From JBKBXU01 sp046313675 (GTDB lineage Bacteria; Bacteroidota; Bacteroidia; Cytophagales; Cytophagaceae), in NCBI GenBank assembly GCA_046313675.1, contig JBKBXU010000096.1:1-13982 (forward strand): a DNA stretch of 13,982 nucleotides, in the 5' to 3' direction. A program made the translations under genes and the position numbers. Each line of letters begins with the position of its first letter. The stretch's first letter is position 1. Positions 4,842 to 12,546 of the stretch are shown piece after piece. The notes under the pieces were generated by a model, which did not search any database, was not told the origin of the DNA, and was given only the letters and a program-made list of their open reading frames with translations.

Positions 4842-7661
4842 TTATCTTCTGAAAGTCAATCCTATTGTATAAACCCTGCCAGGTCTAAAGGATTGTATAA
4901 TCTGATCGTTTTCCCTGTCGAAGACCCCGTCCTGATTTCCATCCTGCATAAGAATCATTGGATTGTTAAGGATATCTCTGACACCTGCCCTAAGTTCAAG
5001 ATTTTTTGTAATATTTTTAGAAATAGTAAAATCAAGCTGATGTCTAGGCATTTCATAAATGTCCGGATACTCATCAAAACCAACTACAAAAATCCTTCTT
5101 CCTATGATGTTATACATCAGGTTTGCTTGTACCTGATTTTTTACATTTTGGTAAAACAGTCCGGTGTTTATAATATAAGGTGACTGCCCCTGCATCGGCC
5201 TTTCCTGGGATTGACGCTGAGCAAAAATATTATCTCCAACATTTACCTTGCTACTAATGTATGCTGCATTCAACAATATACCCAAATCTTGCAGGAAAGG
5301 GGCATCGGTTACTCCGGCCAAAGATTTCCGGGCATCCAGTTCAATTCCCATACTGGTAGCAGACCTGGCATTACCATAGGAGAAGCTTTTGATACCTCCC
5401 GAACCACCTCCAGGAAGGAACATGACTTCTATAGGATTATCAAAATATTTGTAAAATGCTCCAAAAGTTATCATTTCACCCCCTGAAGGATAAAGCTCCC
5501 ATCTCAAATCCATATTATGGATAGTAGCAGGCTTAAGATTTGGATCACCTTGCCTTACCAGGTTAAAATCAAAATCAAAGAAGCTAAACGGAGCAATTTC
5601 CCGGAATTCCGCTCTATTTAAAGTCATTCCGTATGCAGCCCTGATGAGCATTTTATCAGTGATGTTATACGTTGAATTAACTGATGGGAGTATATTTATA
5701 AATGTAGTATCCACAGAAACCAATTGTCCTCCGGTGGTAGCACTTTCAAGTGTTTGATTATAACTCTCTATTCTGGCACCTGTAATGATCCTGACCTTTT
5801 CAGAAATGGGCAAATTTAGCGAAAGATATGTCGCAAGAAGATTTGTTCCAGCCTGATAAGAATCATTAGGGTTGGTTTGCTCATCTAACAGAATACCGGT
5901 ATTTCCATTGATGTTATCCGGATGAAATAAGGAATCTATCGGAACCTGGGTCAACTCCTGATCAAAATTCATAAAACTGCCTCTTACATATCCAAGGTTT
6001 CTTGCTGTAAAATCTCTATCCTTTCTTTCGAAGAAAACACCTGTCCCTATGATCGGTTTAAAATTACCCAATTCCAGCTCATGAGTTATGTTTGTGTTTG
6101 CAGAGACCGTGTTTTCCACCATTTTGGAAAAGAATCTTCCAAGAAAGAAAAATTGAGCTGCCCCCGTAGGAATATATAATGTTGGGTTTGCGGCACGATT
6201 CGATGTATCAACATCAGACCTGTATCGTCTATAATCCGGAATATCTCTATAGGATCTTCCATAACCCACAACCCAGTCAAATTTGGTTCTGTCTGAAAAT
6301 TCATGACGTCCAAGAAGTTGCCCGGAATAAACCCCTCTATACAAATGCTGAAATGAATGGTTGCTCGGGAAAAATCCAAACTCTAGATGCTCACCACCTC
6401 GATCTACGTATTGAGATTGCCCAATCTGTGTAAACAGGTTTTTAAATTCTATTATATGCCTTGGATTGAATCTTAACGCCCAATTGTGCAGTATACCGCT
6501 TAAAATATTTTCAGAAAACTGCTCGTCTTCAAAGCGATATATTGGAGTAGATCGCTCTTCTTCAAAGTTGTAGCTATTAAAGTCTTTTCTGATAATATCA
6601 AATCTTGTTTTTTTATTCTGATGAGTTATAGCTGTGATATTGCCTAAAGTATATTTGCCGATATTCATTTTTGTCTGTGCAAGAACATTAAATCTATAGT
6701 CCAAGCCGGCACCAGATTGATCTGGCACCCATCTGTTAGGCAACTTTGCACTCTCAGACTCAAGAGCATTCAAATTCCTAATAGACCGTACATCGTTTGC
6801 AAAATCATCCGGAAGGTCTAAATTTCCATCATTAAAGCCACTCCAATGTGTCCTGATATTTTTAAATGTTCTTAAATGAGTGCCTTCACGATAGTTTACT
6901 GAGGTTCCTAAAGTAATACTACTTGAGTCTGGAATACTTTTAGTATAAACTTTGATCAAGCCTCCCGCAAAATCTCCCGGAAGATCCGGAGTAGGACTTT
7001 TATAAATCAAAATTCTGTCTATCATTGCACTTGGGAGGATGTCAAAAGAAAAAGATTTAACATCCGCCTCCATACTTGGTGCAAAAACCCCATGAAGCAT
7101 AACAGTATTGTAACGCTCACTCAGACCTCTTACCATTATAAATTTATCCTGCATTACGGTTACTCCAGGAATTCTTTTAACCACATCCGAAGCAACATTA
7201 TCCTGGGTTTTTTCTATTTGTTGTGATGATATACCTACCACTACCTGTTCAGCTTCTCTGATCTCCTGAACAACTGCGGCCTCAGTGCTCGTAGGCTTCT
7301 CTCCGTATACCACAATATTTACTACTTGCTTTTCATCCGAACGCATCTTATGGTTTAGTGTGGTAGCGTTGCCGGAAGTGATGTTTACCATCACCGTATC
7401 GCTCAGATAGCCTACGGCATTAATGATTACTCTGTGCCTGCCTGCAGGTATTCCTTGTATCATAAAATCTCCGTCAAGTTCTGTAAGTGTACCCTTCTTA
7501 AGAGATGGAATGGATATGTTGACATCAATTAAGGGCTCATTGGAGTCCTCATCGGTAATGATACCCTTTAATATTCCGGTTTGGGCAAAGGCCATTTGAC
7601 TGAAAAGTACTAAAGCAATTGTTAGTCCTGCGGAATTCAAAAGTTTCGTAAAATTTTTCAC
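4842..7661 (-). CDS. TonB-dependent outer-membrane receptor with carboxypeptidase-regulatory-like domain
   Basis: 939 residues. A signal peptide (1-26, ending AFA) is followed by a carboxypeptidase D regulatory-like domain (about 29-108: GILKGIITDEDSNEPL, GTLTELDGDF). A TonB-box-like stretch (about 111-120, KQVVNIVVYG) and a plug (about 140-240: DVVKRIPGVTVMQDKF, VRGLSERYNTVMLHG, PTPDLPGDFAGGLIKVYTK) come next, then a long beta-barrel ending RVYTIGLTFRR. DGNQDGVFDREND (907-919) looks like an EF-hand-type Ca2+ loop near the last strands. Such receptors import scarce substrates across the outer membrane using TonB-ExbBD energy. The substrate is not readable from the sequence. The shared promoter type with exbB and the next lipoprotein suggests phosphate or a phosphorylated compound. 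There is no SusD-like gene next to it; the lipoprotein at 3086-4678 takes that position. Confidence 0.93.
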   Translation of the reverse strand: MKNFTKLLNSAGLTIALVLFSQMAFAQTGILKGIITDEDSNEPLIDVNISIPSLKKGTLTELDGDFMIQGIPAGRHRVIINAVGYLSDTVMVNITSGNATTLNHKMRSDEKQVVNIVVYGEKPTSTEAAVVQEIREAEQVVVGISSQQIEKTQDNVASDVVKRIPGVTVMQDKFIMVRGLSERYNTVMLHGVFAPSMEADVKSFSFDILPSAMIDRILIYKSPTPDLPGDFAGGLIKVYTKSIPDSSSITLGTSVNYREGTHLRTFKNIRTHWSGFNDGNLDLPDDFANDVRSIRNLNALESESAKLPNRWVPDQSGAGLDYRFNVLAQTKMNIGKYTLGNITAITHQNKKTRFDIIRKDFNSYNFEEERSTPIYRFEDEQFSENILSGILHNWALRFNPRHIIEFKNLFTQIGQSQYVDRGGEHLEFGFFPSNHSFQHLYRGVYSGQLLGRHEFSDRTKFDWVVGYGRSYRDIPDYRRYRSDVDTSNRAANPTLYIPTGAAQFFFLGRFFSKMVENTVSANTNITHELELGNFKPIIGTGVFFERKDRDFTARNLGYVRGSFMNFDQELTQVPIDSLFHPDNINGNTGILLDEQTNPNDSYQAGTNLLATYLSLNLPISEKVRIITGARIESYNQTLESATTGGQLVSVDTTFINILPSVNSTYNITDKMLIRAAYGMTLNRAEFREIAPFSFFDFDFNLVRQGDPNLKPATIHNMDLRWELYPSGGEMITFGAFYKYFDNPIEVMFLPGGGSGGIKSFSYGNARSATSMGIELDARKSLAGVTDAPFLQDLGILLNAAYISSKVNVGDNIFAQRQSQERPMQGQSPYIINTGLFYQNVKNQVQANLMYNIIGRRIFVVGFDEYPDIYEMPRHQLDFTISKNITKNLELRAGVRDILNNPMILMQDGNQDGVFDRENDQIIQSFRPGRVYTIGLTFRR

Positions 7662-7695
7662 GGGGGGAAGATTTATGTTTAGTTTATTTCGGGGG

Positions 7696-7751
7696 CAAAG
7701 CTATCGTGGGCATATTAAATGAATATTATTCCTGTGTTAAGTAATTGTTAA
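7696..7751 (-). promoter_or_regulatory. Pho-box-like promoter of the TonB receptor gene (P4)
   Basis: The + strand hexamers TATTAT (7724-7729), TGTTAA (7735-7740) and TGTTAA (7746-7751) are on an 11-bp period. After exactly 20 bp comes TAGCTTTG (complement of 7696-7703), a perfect TAnnTTTG. The start of transcription should be near 7689, giving a leader of about 28 nt before the ATG at 7661. Confidence 0.78.
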
Positions 7752-7848
7752 GTATAGTCTATTCTATTCCTTACCCGCCTGCTTTGAGGTGACTTTTTTT
7801 TACTATTGCATGATCCTGCCTTAACATATTATGAAAATGTTTGCGCCA

Positions 7849-7867
7849 GGTTAAGGCTAGGTTAACA
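7849..7867. promoter_or_regulatory. Extra distal pair of 11-bp-spaced TTAA repeats
   Basis: GGTTAA at 7849-7854 and again at 7860-7865 (the second continuing as GGTTAACA) repeat with the same 11-bp period as the four promoters. There is no -7 element at the matching 20-bp distance in either direction. It could be an upstream site assisting the receptor promoter about 100 bp away, or a site acting on the plus-strand metallopeptidase gene. Because GTTAAC is palindromic, orientation is ambiguous. Confidence 0.4.
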
Positions 7868-8044
7868 CAGAGGCGGTATGGGGGTTATATTCTGTTGTAA
7901 AGAAAAAAATATTATTAAGCCTACTCTCAATCACAATGTAAGTTTTCAACAAAAATCAACCGTCTACGTATACATACTGAAGGGCTTTTCAAAACTATCT
8001 GCTAAAAATCAGGTTCTACCTATATACGGTTTTCAAAGCAGTTT

Positions 8045-8052
8045 TAGGTTTG
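8045..8052 (+). promoter_or_regulatory. -7 element for the MtfA-like gene
   Basis: TAGGTTTG is a perfect match to TAnnTTTG. It lies about 44 bp before the ATG at 8096, so the leader would be roughly 35-40 nt. No convincing -33 TTTG is seen upstream. Confidence 0.5.
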
Positions 8053-8095
8053 AGAATTTTTTGAGAACACTTTGTGTAACGGAAGGATTGGAAAG

Positions 8096-8941
8096 ATGGA
8101 GTTTGTTGTTGTCATATTGCTTACTGCGGCCTTTGGAGTTTGTACCTCTATGTTCTTAGGCTTATCGTCAGTTGTTTTTCAATATTTTGACGATCGGGTA
8201 CAACTATTAAAACCACTTAAGCCTGCCTACAGACGATTTCTGAATAATAATTTCTCCTATTACGCAAATCTTGATCCTTACAGAAAGAGAGACTTTGAAA
8301 AGCGGTTAAAATATTTTCTGTTCCACAAGCAATTTGTTGCCCGTAATATGAGAACGGTGACCGAAGAAATGAAACTCATGATCGGTGCATGTGCGGTTCA
8401 GCTAACGTTTGGTTTCAGGCCTTTGAAACTGGCACATTTCAGCAAAATTGTTTTATATCCCAAGGAGTATTATTCTGTAAGAAATCGCCGCAGGCATAAG
8501 CATAAAGGCCAGGTCAACTCCAATGGTATGATTGTATTTTCATGGGAAGATTTTCTCAAAGGATACAAAATAGGCGATGACGGATATAACCTGGGTCTTC
8601 ATGAAATGGCCCATGCTTTGCGGCTGGAAGATGCCATAATCAATGAAGAATATGCATTTATTGAGGTTAAAGACCTTCATCACTGGAACAGGGTAGCATC
8701 CCGCGAGTTTTATAAAATAAAAATGGGGGAGCCATCATTCCTGCGTACGTATGCAGGCACCAATATGGAAGAGTTTTTCGCCGTATGTGTAGAGCAATTT
8801 TTCGAGCAACCGGAAGACTTTAGCCAGGAACTGCCTCAGCTATATGAAGCGACTTGTGCTATGTTAAGGCAGGATCCACTTTCGGGTATGGTCTATAACG
8901 ATACGGCTATTTATGAAGATAAGTCAGAAAAGAGTGTATAA
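8096..8941 (+). CDS. Membrane-anchored MtfA-like zinc metallopeptidase (family M90)
   Basis: 281 residues. One hydrophobic segment (about 3-28) anchors the protein. The rest matches the M90/MtfA family: LGLHEMAHALRLEDA carries the zinc motif HExxH (His169, Glu170, His173), and NMEEFFAVCVEQFFEQPEDF (223-242) matches the family's EFFAV..E.FFE signature, which supplies the remaining active-site acid. E. coli MtfA is a cytosolic aminopeptidase-like enzyme that interacts with the glucose regulator Mlc; a substrate here cannot be inferred. I chose the ATG at 8096 over an in-frame TTG at 8072 because GGAAGG sits just upstream of the ATG. Its last 35 bp overlap the convergent hydrolase gene. Confidence 0.88.
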   Translation: MEFVVVILLTAAFGVCTSMFLGLSSVVFQYFDDRVQLLKPLKPAYRRFLNNNFSYYANLDPYRKRDFEKRLKYFLFHKQFVARNMRTVTEEMKLMIGACAVQLTFGFRPLKLAHFSKIVLYPKEYYSVRNRRRHKHKGQVNSNGMIVFSWEDFLKGYKIGDDGYNLGLHEMAHALRLEDAIINEEYAFIEVKDLHHWNRVASREFYKIKMGEPSFLRTYAGTNMEEFFAVCVEQFFEQPEDFSQELPQLYEATCAMLRQDPLSGMVYNDTAIYEDKSEKSV

Positions 8942-9689
8942 TGGCAATGGTTTCGGCTTCTTTCTCAAGCATACCCATGTGTCCGGTATCAGATAATATA
9001 TGAACAATGCTCTCTTTTGGCAGAAGACTCTGCTCCTGTGTTTTTTCTACAGGAACAGCCATATCTTCTTTACCGGAAATAAATAACACAGGAAAGTTAA
9101 CTTCAGCCAATAGTGTGCTTCGGTCTTTTCTATCCCGCATGCCATACGCTGCGGCTATTATGCTCTGAGCAGAAGTACTTTTGACTACACGTTCAACTTC
9201 TTTGATTTTTTCTGCGATCTTTTTCCGGTTCCCAGGAGCAAATAGTGGGGAAACAAAAGAGTTGGCAAAGTTCTCGACTCCATGTTTTTGTATAAATAAA
9301 GCGGTTTTATTCCGACTTTCCTTCTTTTCTAAGCTGTCTTCATAAGAGCTTGAGTGAAACAGACAGATCCCATGAAGCATTTCCGGGTACTTTTCTGCAA
9401 ATGCAAGAGCGACATAGCCGCCCATTGAATGGCCTATCATCACACATTCTGAAATATTAAGATGATCTAACAGGCGGCATACTTCTTCAGCCAAAAATTC
9501 CATTGACAAAATTTCCATGGAAGAATGAGAAGCCCCGAAACCTGGCAAATCGGGAGCAATTACCCTGTGTGTTTGGGAGAATGTGCTTATAAATGAATTC
9601 CATAAAGTCCTGTCCTCACAAAACCCATGAAGAAAGACCAGGGGATAACCGGAACCTTTATCGGTAAAAGCAAGGTGATCTTCCTGCAT
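8907..9689 (-). CDS. Alpha/beta-fold hydrolase
   Basis: 260 residues, a complete alpha/beta hydrolase of the small esterase or haloperoxidase-like type. The oxyanion motif FLHGF is at 19-23, the nucleophile elbow GHSMGG places Ser88, the acid is Asp209 in ISGKEDM, and the catalytic His237 lies in SDTGHMGM. No signal peptide, so cytosolic. The substrate is not predictable. The start codon lies 1 nt after the dxs stop, so it is almost certainly co-transcribed and translationally coupled with dxs. Whether it acts on an isoprenoid intermediate is unknown. Its 3' end overlaps the metallopeptidase gene by 35 bp on the opposite strand. Confidence 0.9.
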   Translation of the reverse strand: MQEDHLAFTDKGSGYPLVFLHGFCEDRTLWNSFISTFSQTHRVIAPDLPGFGASHSSMEILSMEFLAEEVCRLLDHLNISECVMIGHSMGGYVALAFAEKYPEMLHGICLFHSSSYEDSLEKKESRNKTALFIQKHGVENFANSFVSPLFAPGNRKKIAEKIKEVERVVKSTSAQSIIAAAYGMRDRKDRSTLLAEVNFPVLFISGKEDMAVPVEKTQEQSLLPKESIVHILSDTGHMGMLEKEAETIAIIHSFLTYLHK

Positions 9690-9690
9690 T

Positions 9691-11616
9691 TTACAAAGCT
9701 ACTTTCACTTTTTTGTTTTTCCCGATAAGCTTAACCACTGCTGCTGCTATGTGAGAAGAATCATAACCACATTCTTTATACAGTTCAGCCTGTTCGCCGT
9801 GTTCAATAATTTGATCAGGAATGCCCAGTCGTATGATGTTGGCCGAATAACCGTTGTCTGCCATAAACTCAAGTATAGCACTACCAAAGCCACCCATCAG
9901 GCAACCATCTTCTATTGTAACGATGTTGGAAAACTTACTAAAAACATCATGCAGCATGGCTTCATCCAATGGCTTTACAAAGCGCATATCATACAAAGCT
10001 GGATGTATTCCGTCAGCAGCCAATAACTTCAAGGCTTCTACGGCATTGTTTCCAACATGGCCAATACTCAAAATTGCAGCTTCTTCACCTTGTTTAATGA
10101 GACGGCCTTTGCCTATTTGTATTTTTTTGAAAGGGGTTTTCCATTCAGGCATTACGCCTTGCCCTCTTGGGTAACGTATACAGAAAGGGCCACTGCCTTC
10201 TAATTGGGCGGTATACATCAGATTCCGAAGTTCTGACTCATTCATAGGAGCAGAAACCACCAAATTAGGAATGCAACGCATAAATGCCAGATCGTATGCT
10301 CCATGATGGGTAGGTCCGTCAGCTCCGGCAAGACCGGCCCTGTCAAGACAGAAAACAACAGGGAGATTCTGAAGGCAAACATCATGTATTACCTGATCAT
10401 AGGCTCTTTGCATGAAGGTAGAATAGATGTTGCAAAATGGCACAAGGCCTTTTGTCGCAAGTCCTGCCGAAAAGGTAACGGCATGTTGCTCTGCAATACC
10501 TACATCAAATGCCCTGTCAGGCAATTCCTTCATCATTATATTCATGGAAGACCCTGACGGCATAGCCGGTGTAATTCCCATTATCTTTTCGTTATCCTTT
10601 GCCAGTTCTACCAAGGTGTGGCCAAATACATCCTGATACTTAGGAGGTTGCGGTTGGTCATATTCTTTAGTCCAGATCTCACCTGTTACCTTATCAAACT
10701 TACCCGGTGCATGCCAGCGCGTCTGGTCTTTTTCCGCCAAAGCAAAACCTTTTCCTTTTTTTGTAATGCAATGCAGGATCTTTGGTCCGGGAATGTTTTT
10801 AAGGTCTTTCATAACACTCACCATATGATGAATATCATGACCATCTATAGGGCCAAAGTACCTTAATTTTAAGGACTCAAAAAGGTTGCTGTTTTTTAGC
10901 AAACTGGTTTTTACAGCACTTTCGATCTTAGAAGCAATCGATTGGGCATTAGGCCCGAATTTGCTTATTTTGCCAAGAACATTCCACACCTCATCACGCA
11001 TTTTATTATAGGTATGGGAGGTGGTAATGTCTGTTAAATATTCTTTTAAGGCTCCCACGTTGGGGTCTATAGCCATGCAGTTATCATTAAGAATGATCAA
11101 CAGGTTTGAATTAGAAACTCCTGCATGATTCATGGCTTCGAATGCCATACCTGCCGTTAAAGCTCCATCACCAATAACAGCGATGTGCTGTCTGTCTTTT
11201 TCATTCTTATATTTGGAGGCAATAGCCATTCCCAGCGCAGCAGATATAGACGTTGAAGAATGCCCCACCCCAAAAGCATCGTAAATACTTTCCGACCTTT
11301 TGGGAAAGCCGGATAAGCCTTTGTATAATCTATTGGTGTGAAAATTATCGCGTCTTCCTGTAAGAATCTTATGGCCATATGCCTGGTGGCCTACATCCCA
11401 AACCAACATGTCTTCCGGCGTATTAAACACATAATGAAGGGCTACGGTCATCTCAACCACACCTAAACTTGCAGAGAAGTGCCCACCATAAACCGATACA
11501 TTGTCAATAATGTATTGTCTCAATTCGGTACATAGCTCAAAAAGCCTGGCTTCATCAAGGTTGCGGAGGTCTTCCGGATTGTTAATCCGGGACAAAAGTT
11601 TGCCGGGTTTAATCAA
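9691..11616 (-). CDS. dxs: 1-deoxy-D-xylulose-5-phosphate synthase
   Basis: 641 residues, full length for the family. The enzyme condenses pyruvate and glyceraldehyde 3-phosphate with thiamine diphosphate to give DXP, the first step of the MEP isoprenoid pathway, which also feeds thiamine and pyridoxal synthesis. Signatures: VGHQAYGHKILTGRR (75-89), the ThDP/Mg motif GDGALTAG (149-156), catalytic Glu376 in GIAEQHAVTF, DRAGLAGADGPTHHG (425-439), and the C-terminal transketolase domain with GGFGSA (575-580). The start is a TTG at 11616: an in-frame stop lies only two codons upstream, no ATG is available, and the peptide MIKPGKLL aligns with family N-termini. The alpha/beta hydrolase follows after 1 nt. 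Confidence 0.97.
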   Translation of the reverse strand: MIKPGKLLSRINNPEDLRNLDEARLFELCTELRQYIIDNVSVYGGHFSASLGVVEMTVALHYVFNTPEDMLVWDVGHQAYGHKILTGRRDNFHTNRLYKGLSGFPKRSESIYDAFGVGHSSTSISAALGMAIASKYKNEKDRQHIAVIGDGALTAGMAFEAMNHAGVSNSNLLIILNDNCMAIDPNVGALKEYLTDITTSHTYNKMRDEVWNVLGKISKFGPNAQSIASKIESAVKTSLLKNSNLFESLKLRYFGPIDGHDIHHMVSVMKDLKNIPGPKILHCITKKGKGFALAEKDQTRWHAPGKFDKVTGEIWTKEYDQPQPPKYQDVFGHTLVELAKDNEKIMGITPAMPSGSSMNIMMKELPDRAFDVGIAEQHAVTFSAGLATKGLVPFCNIYSTFMQRAYDQVIHDVCLQNLPVVFCLDRAGLAGADGPTHHGAYDLAFMRCIPNLVVSAPMNESELRNLMYTAQLEGSGPFCIRYPRGQGVMPEWKTPFKKIQIGKGRLIKQGEEAAILSIGHVGNNAVEALKLLAADGIHPALYDMRFVKPLDEAMLHDVFSKFSNIVTIEDGCLMGGFGSAILEFMADNGYSANIIRLGIPDQIIEHGEQAELYKECGYDSSHIAAAVVKLIGKNKKVKVAL

Positions 11617-11661
11617 GTTTTACGCTTTTAATAAAAATCTACTACGAAACTTATCCAATAA

Positions 11662-11669
11662 CAAATATA
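11662..11669 (-). promoter_or_regulatory. -7 element for dxs
   Basis: The complement reads TATATTTG, a perfect TAnnTTTG, about 45 bp before the dxs start at 11616. No -33 TTTG is seen at the usual spacing. Confidence 0.5.
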
Positions 11670-11796
11670 AATAAATATTTGTTTTTTAATACGGATAAAC
11701 CAAAGAAGGTAAACCGCAACAGTGTTTATTTGTTTCTTAATAAGATGTGGATATTTCATTTTGCCAAGCTGATGCATCTGTTGTATATTTACTACT

Positions 11797-12546
11797 GTGA
11801 GTTTCGAAATACAACTTCCTTTATTTAAAGGCCCTTTTGATCTGCTACTTTTCTTTATAGAAAGGGACGAACTGGATATTCATGATATCCCTATTGCTAA
11901 AATCACAAAGGACTTCCTTGATTACCTCAACCAACTTGAAAAGCTGAATATAGAGGTGGCCAGCGAGTTTATCCTGGTGGCGGCTACCCTAATGCGAATT
12001 AAAGCCAAAATGTTGCTTCCCCGTCCTGAAATCGATGAACACGGAAATGAAGTTGACCCCCGGGAAGAGTTGGTTGCCCATCTGTTGGAGTACAAAAAGT
12101 ATAAATCCATAATCGGAGAACTTGAAAGCCTGGAAGCTGAACGGCTTCAGAAAGAAAAACGCGGCAACATAGTAAGGGAAATAAAAAGCCTTGCATCCCT
12201 ATCCAATGTGGAATCCGAACTACAGGATCTTGATCTCTTTAAGCTATTAAAAGTTTATGAAAAAGTCATCTACCGCTTCGAACAGGAATCCAATAAACCA
12301 ACGCATTTTGTAGAACAATATCCATACACCATTGAAGGACAGAAAGAGTATTTAATGCACAAGATTGTTAGCACTTCCAGGGTATCCTTTATAGATATTA
12401 TCAAGGACAACAATTCCCGGATGGCCGTAATTTATAACTTCCTGGCAATACTGGAACTACTACAATACAGCAAAATTGAAATTCAGGTGGGAGAGGGGTA
12501 CAACAATTTCTGGATAGCCAAAAAAGAAGAAGAAGTCCTTCATTAA
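11797..12546 (+). CDS. scpA: Segregation and condensation protein A
   Basis: 249 residues. The start MSFEIQLPLFKGPFDLLLFF and the following ERDELDIHDIPIAKIT are the hallmark N-terminal SMC-binding domain of ScpA. The middle is helical and highly charged, and the C-terminal winged-helix part (IVSTSRVSFIDII, FLAILELLQYSKIEIQ) is complete. ScpA is the kleisin that bridges SMC heads and binds ScpB in the bacterial condensin complex that organises the nucleoid. The start is GTG; the nearest upstream ATG (11772) is out of frame. A TTTATTTG (11725-11732) may be its -7 element. Neither scpB nor smc is in the window. Its stop codon overlaps that of the convergent amidotransferase gene. Confidence 0.95.
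   Translation: MSFEIQLPLFKGPFDLLLFFIERDELDIHDIPIAKITKDFLDYLNQLEKLNIEVASEFILVAATLMRIKAKMLLPRPEIDEHGNEVDPREELVAHLLEYKKYKSIIGELESLEAERLQKEKRGNIVREIKSLASLSNVESELQDLDLFKLLKVYEKVIYRFEQESNKPTHFVEQYPYTIEGQKEYLMHKIVSTSRVSFIDIIKDNNSRMAVIYNFLAILELLQYSKIEIQVGEGYNNFWIAKKEEEVLH

Larger units (their letters stand above)
7662..8095. other. Divergent intergenic region between receptor and metallopeptidase genes
   Basis: 434 bp. It holds the receptor promoter (7696-7751), a distal repeat pair (7849-7867) and a -7 element for the plus-strand gene (8045-8052). A 93-codon plus-strand frame (7878-8159) crosses this region and the start of the next gene. It has no recognisable content and I do not treat it as a gene. 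Confidence 0.6.

Noticed and set aside
7878..8159. 93-codon plus-strand frame before and over the start of the metallopeptidase gene
   Set aside because: Lys/Asn-rich early part, no domain, and it overlaps the well supported metallopeptidase gene in another frame.
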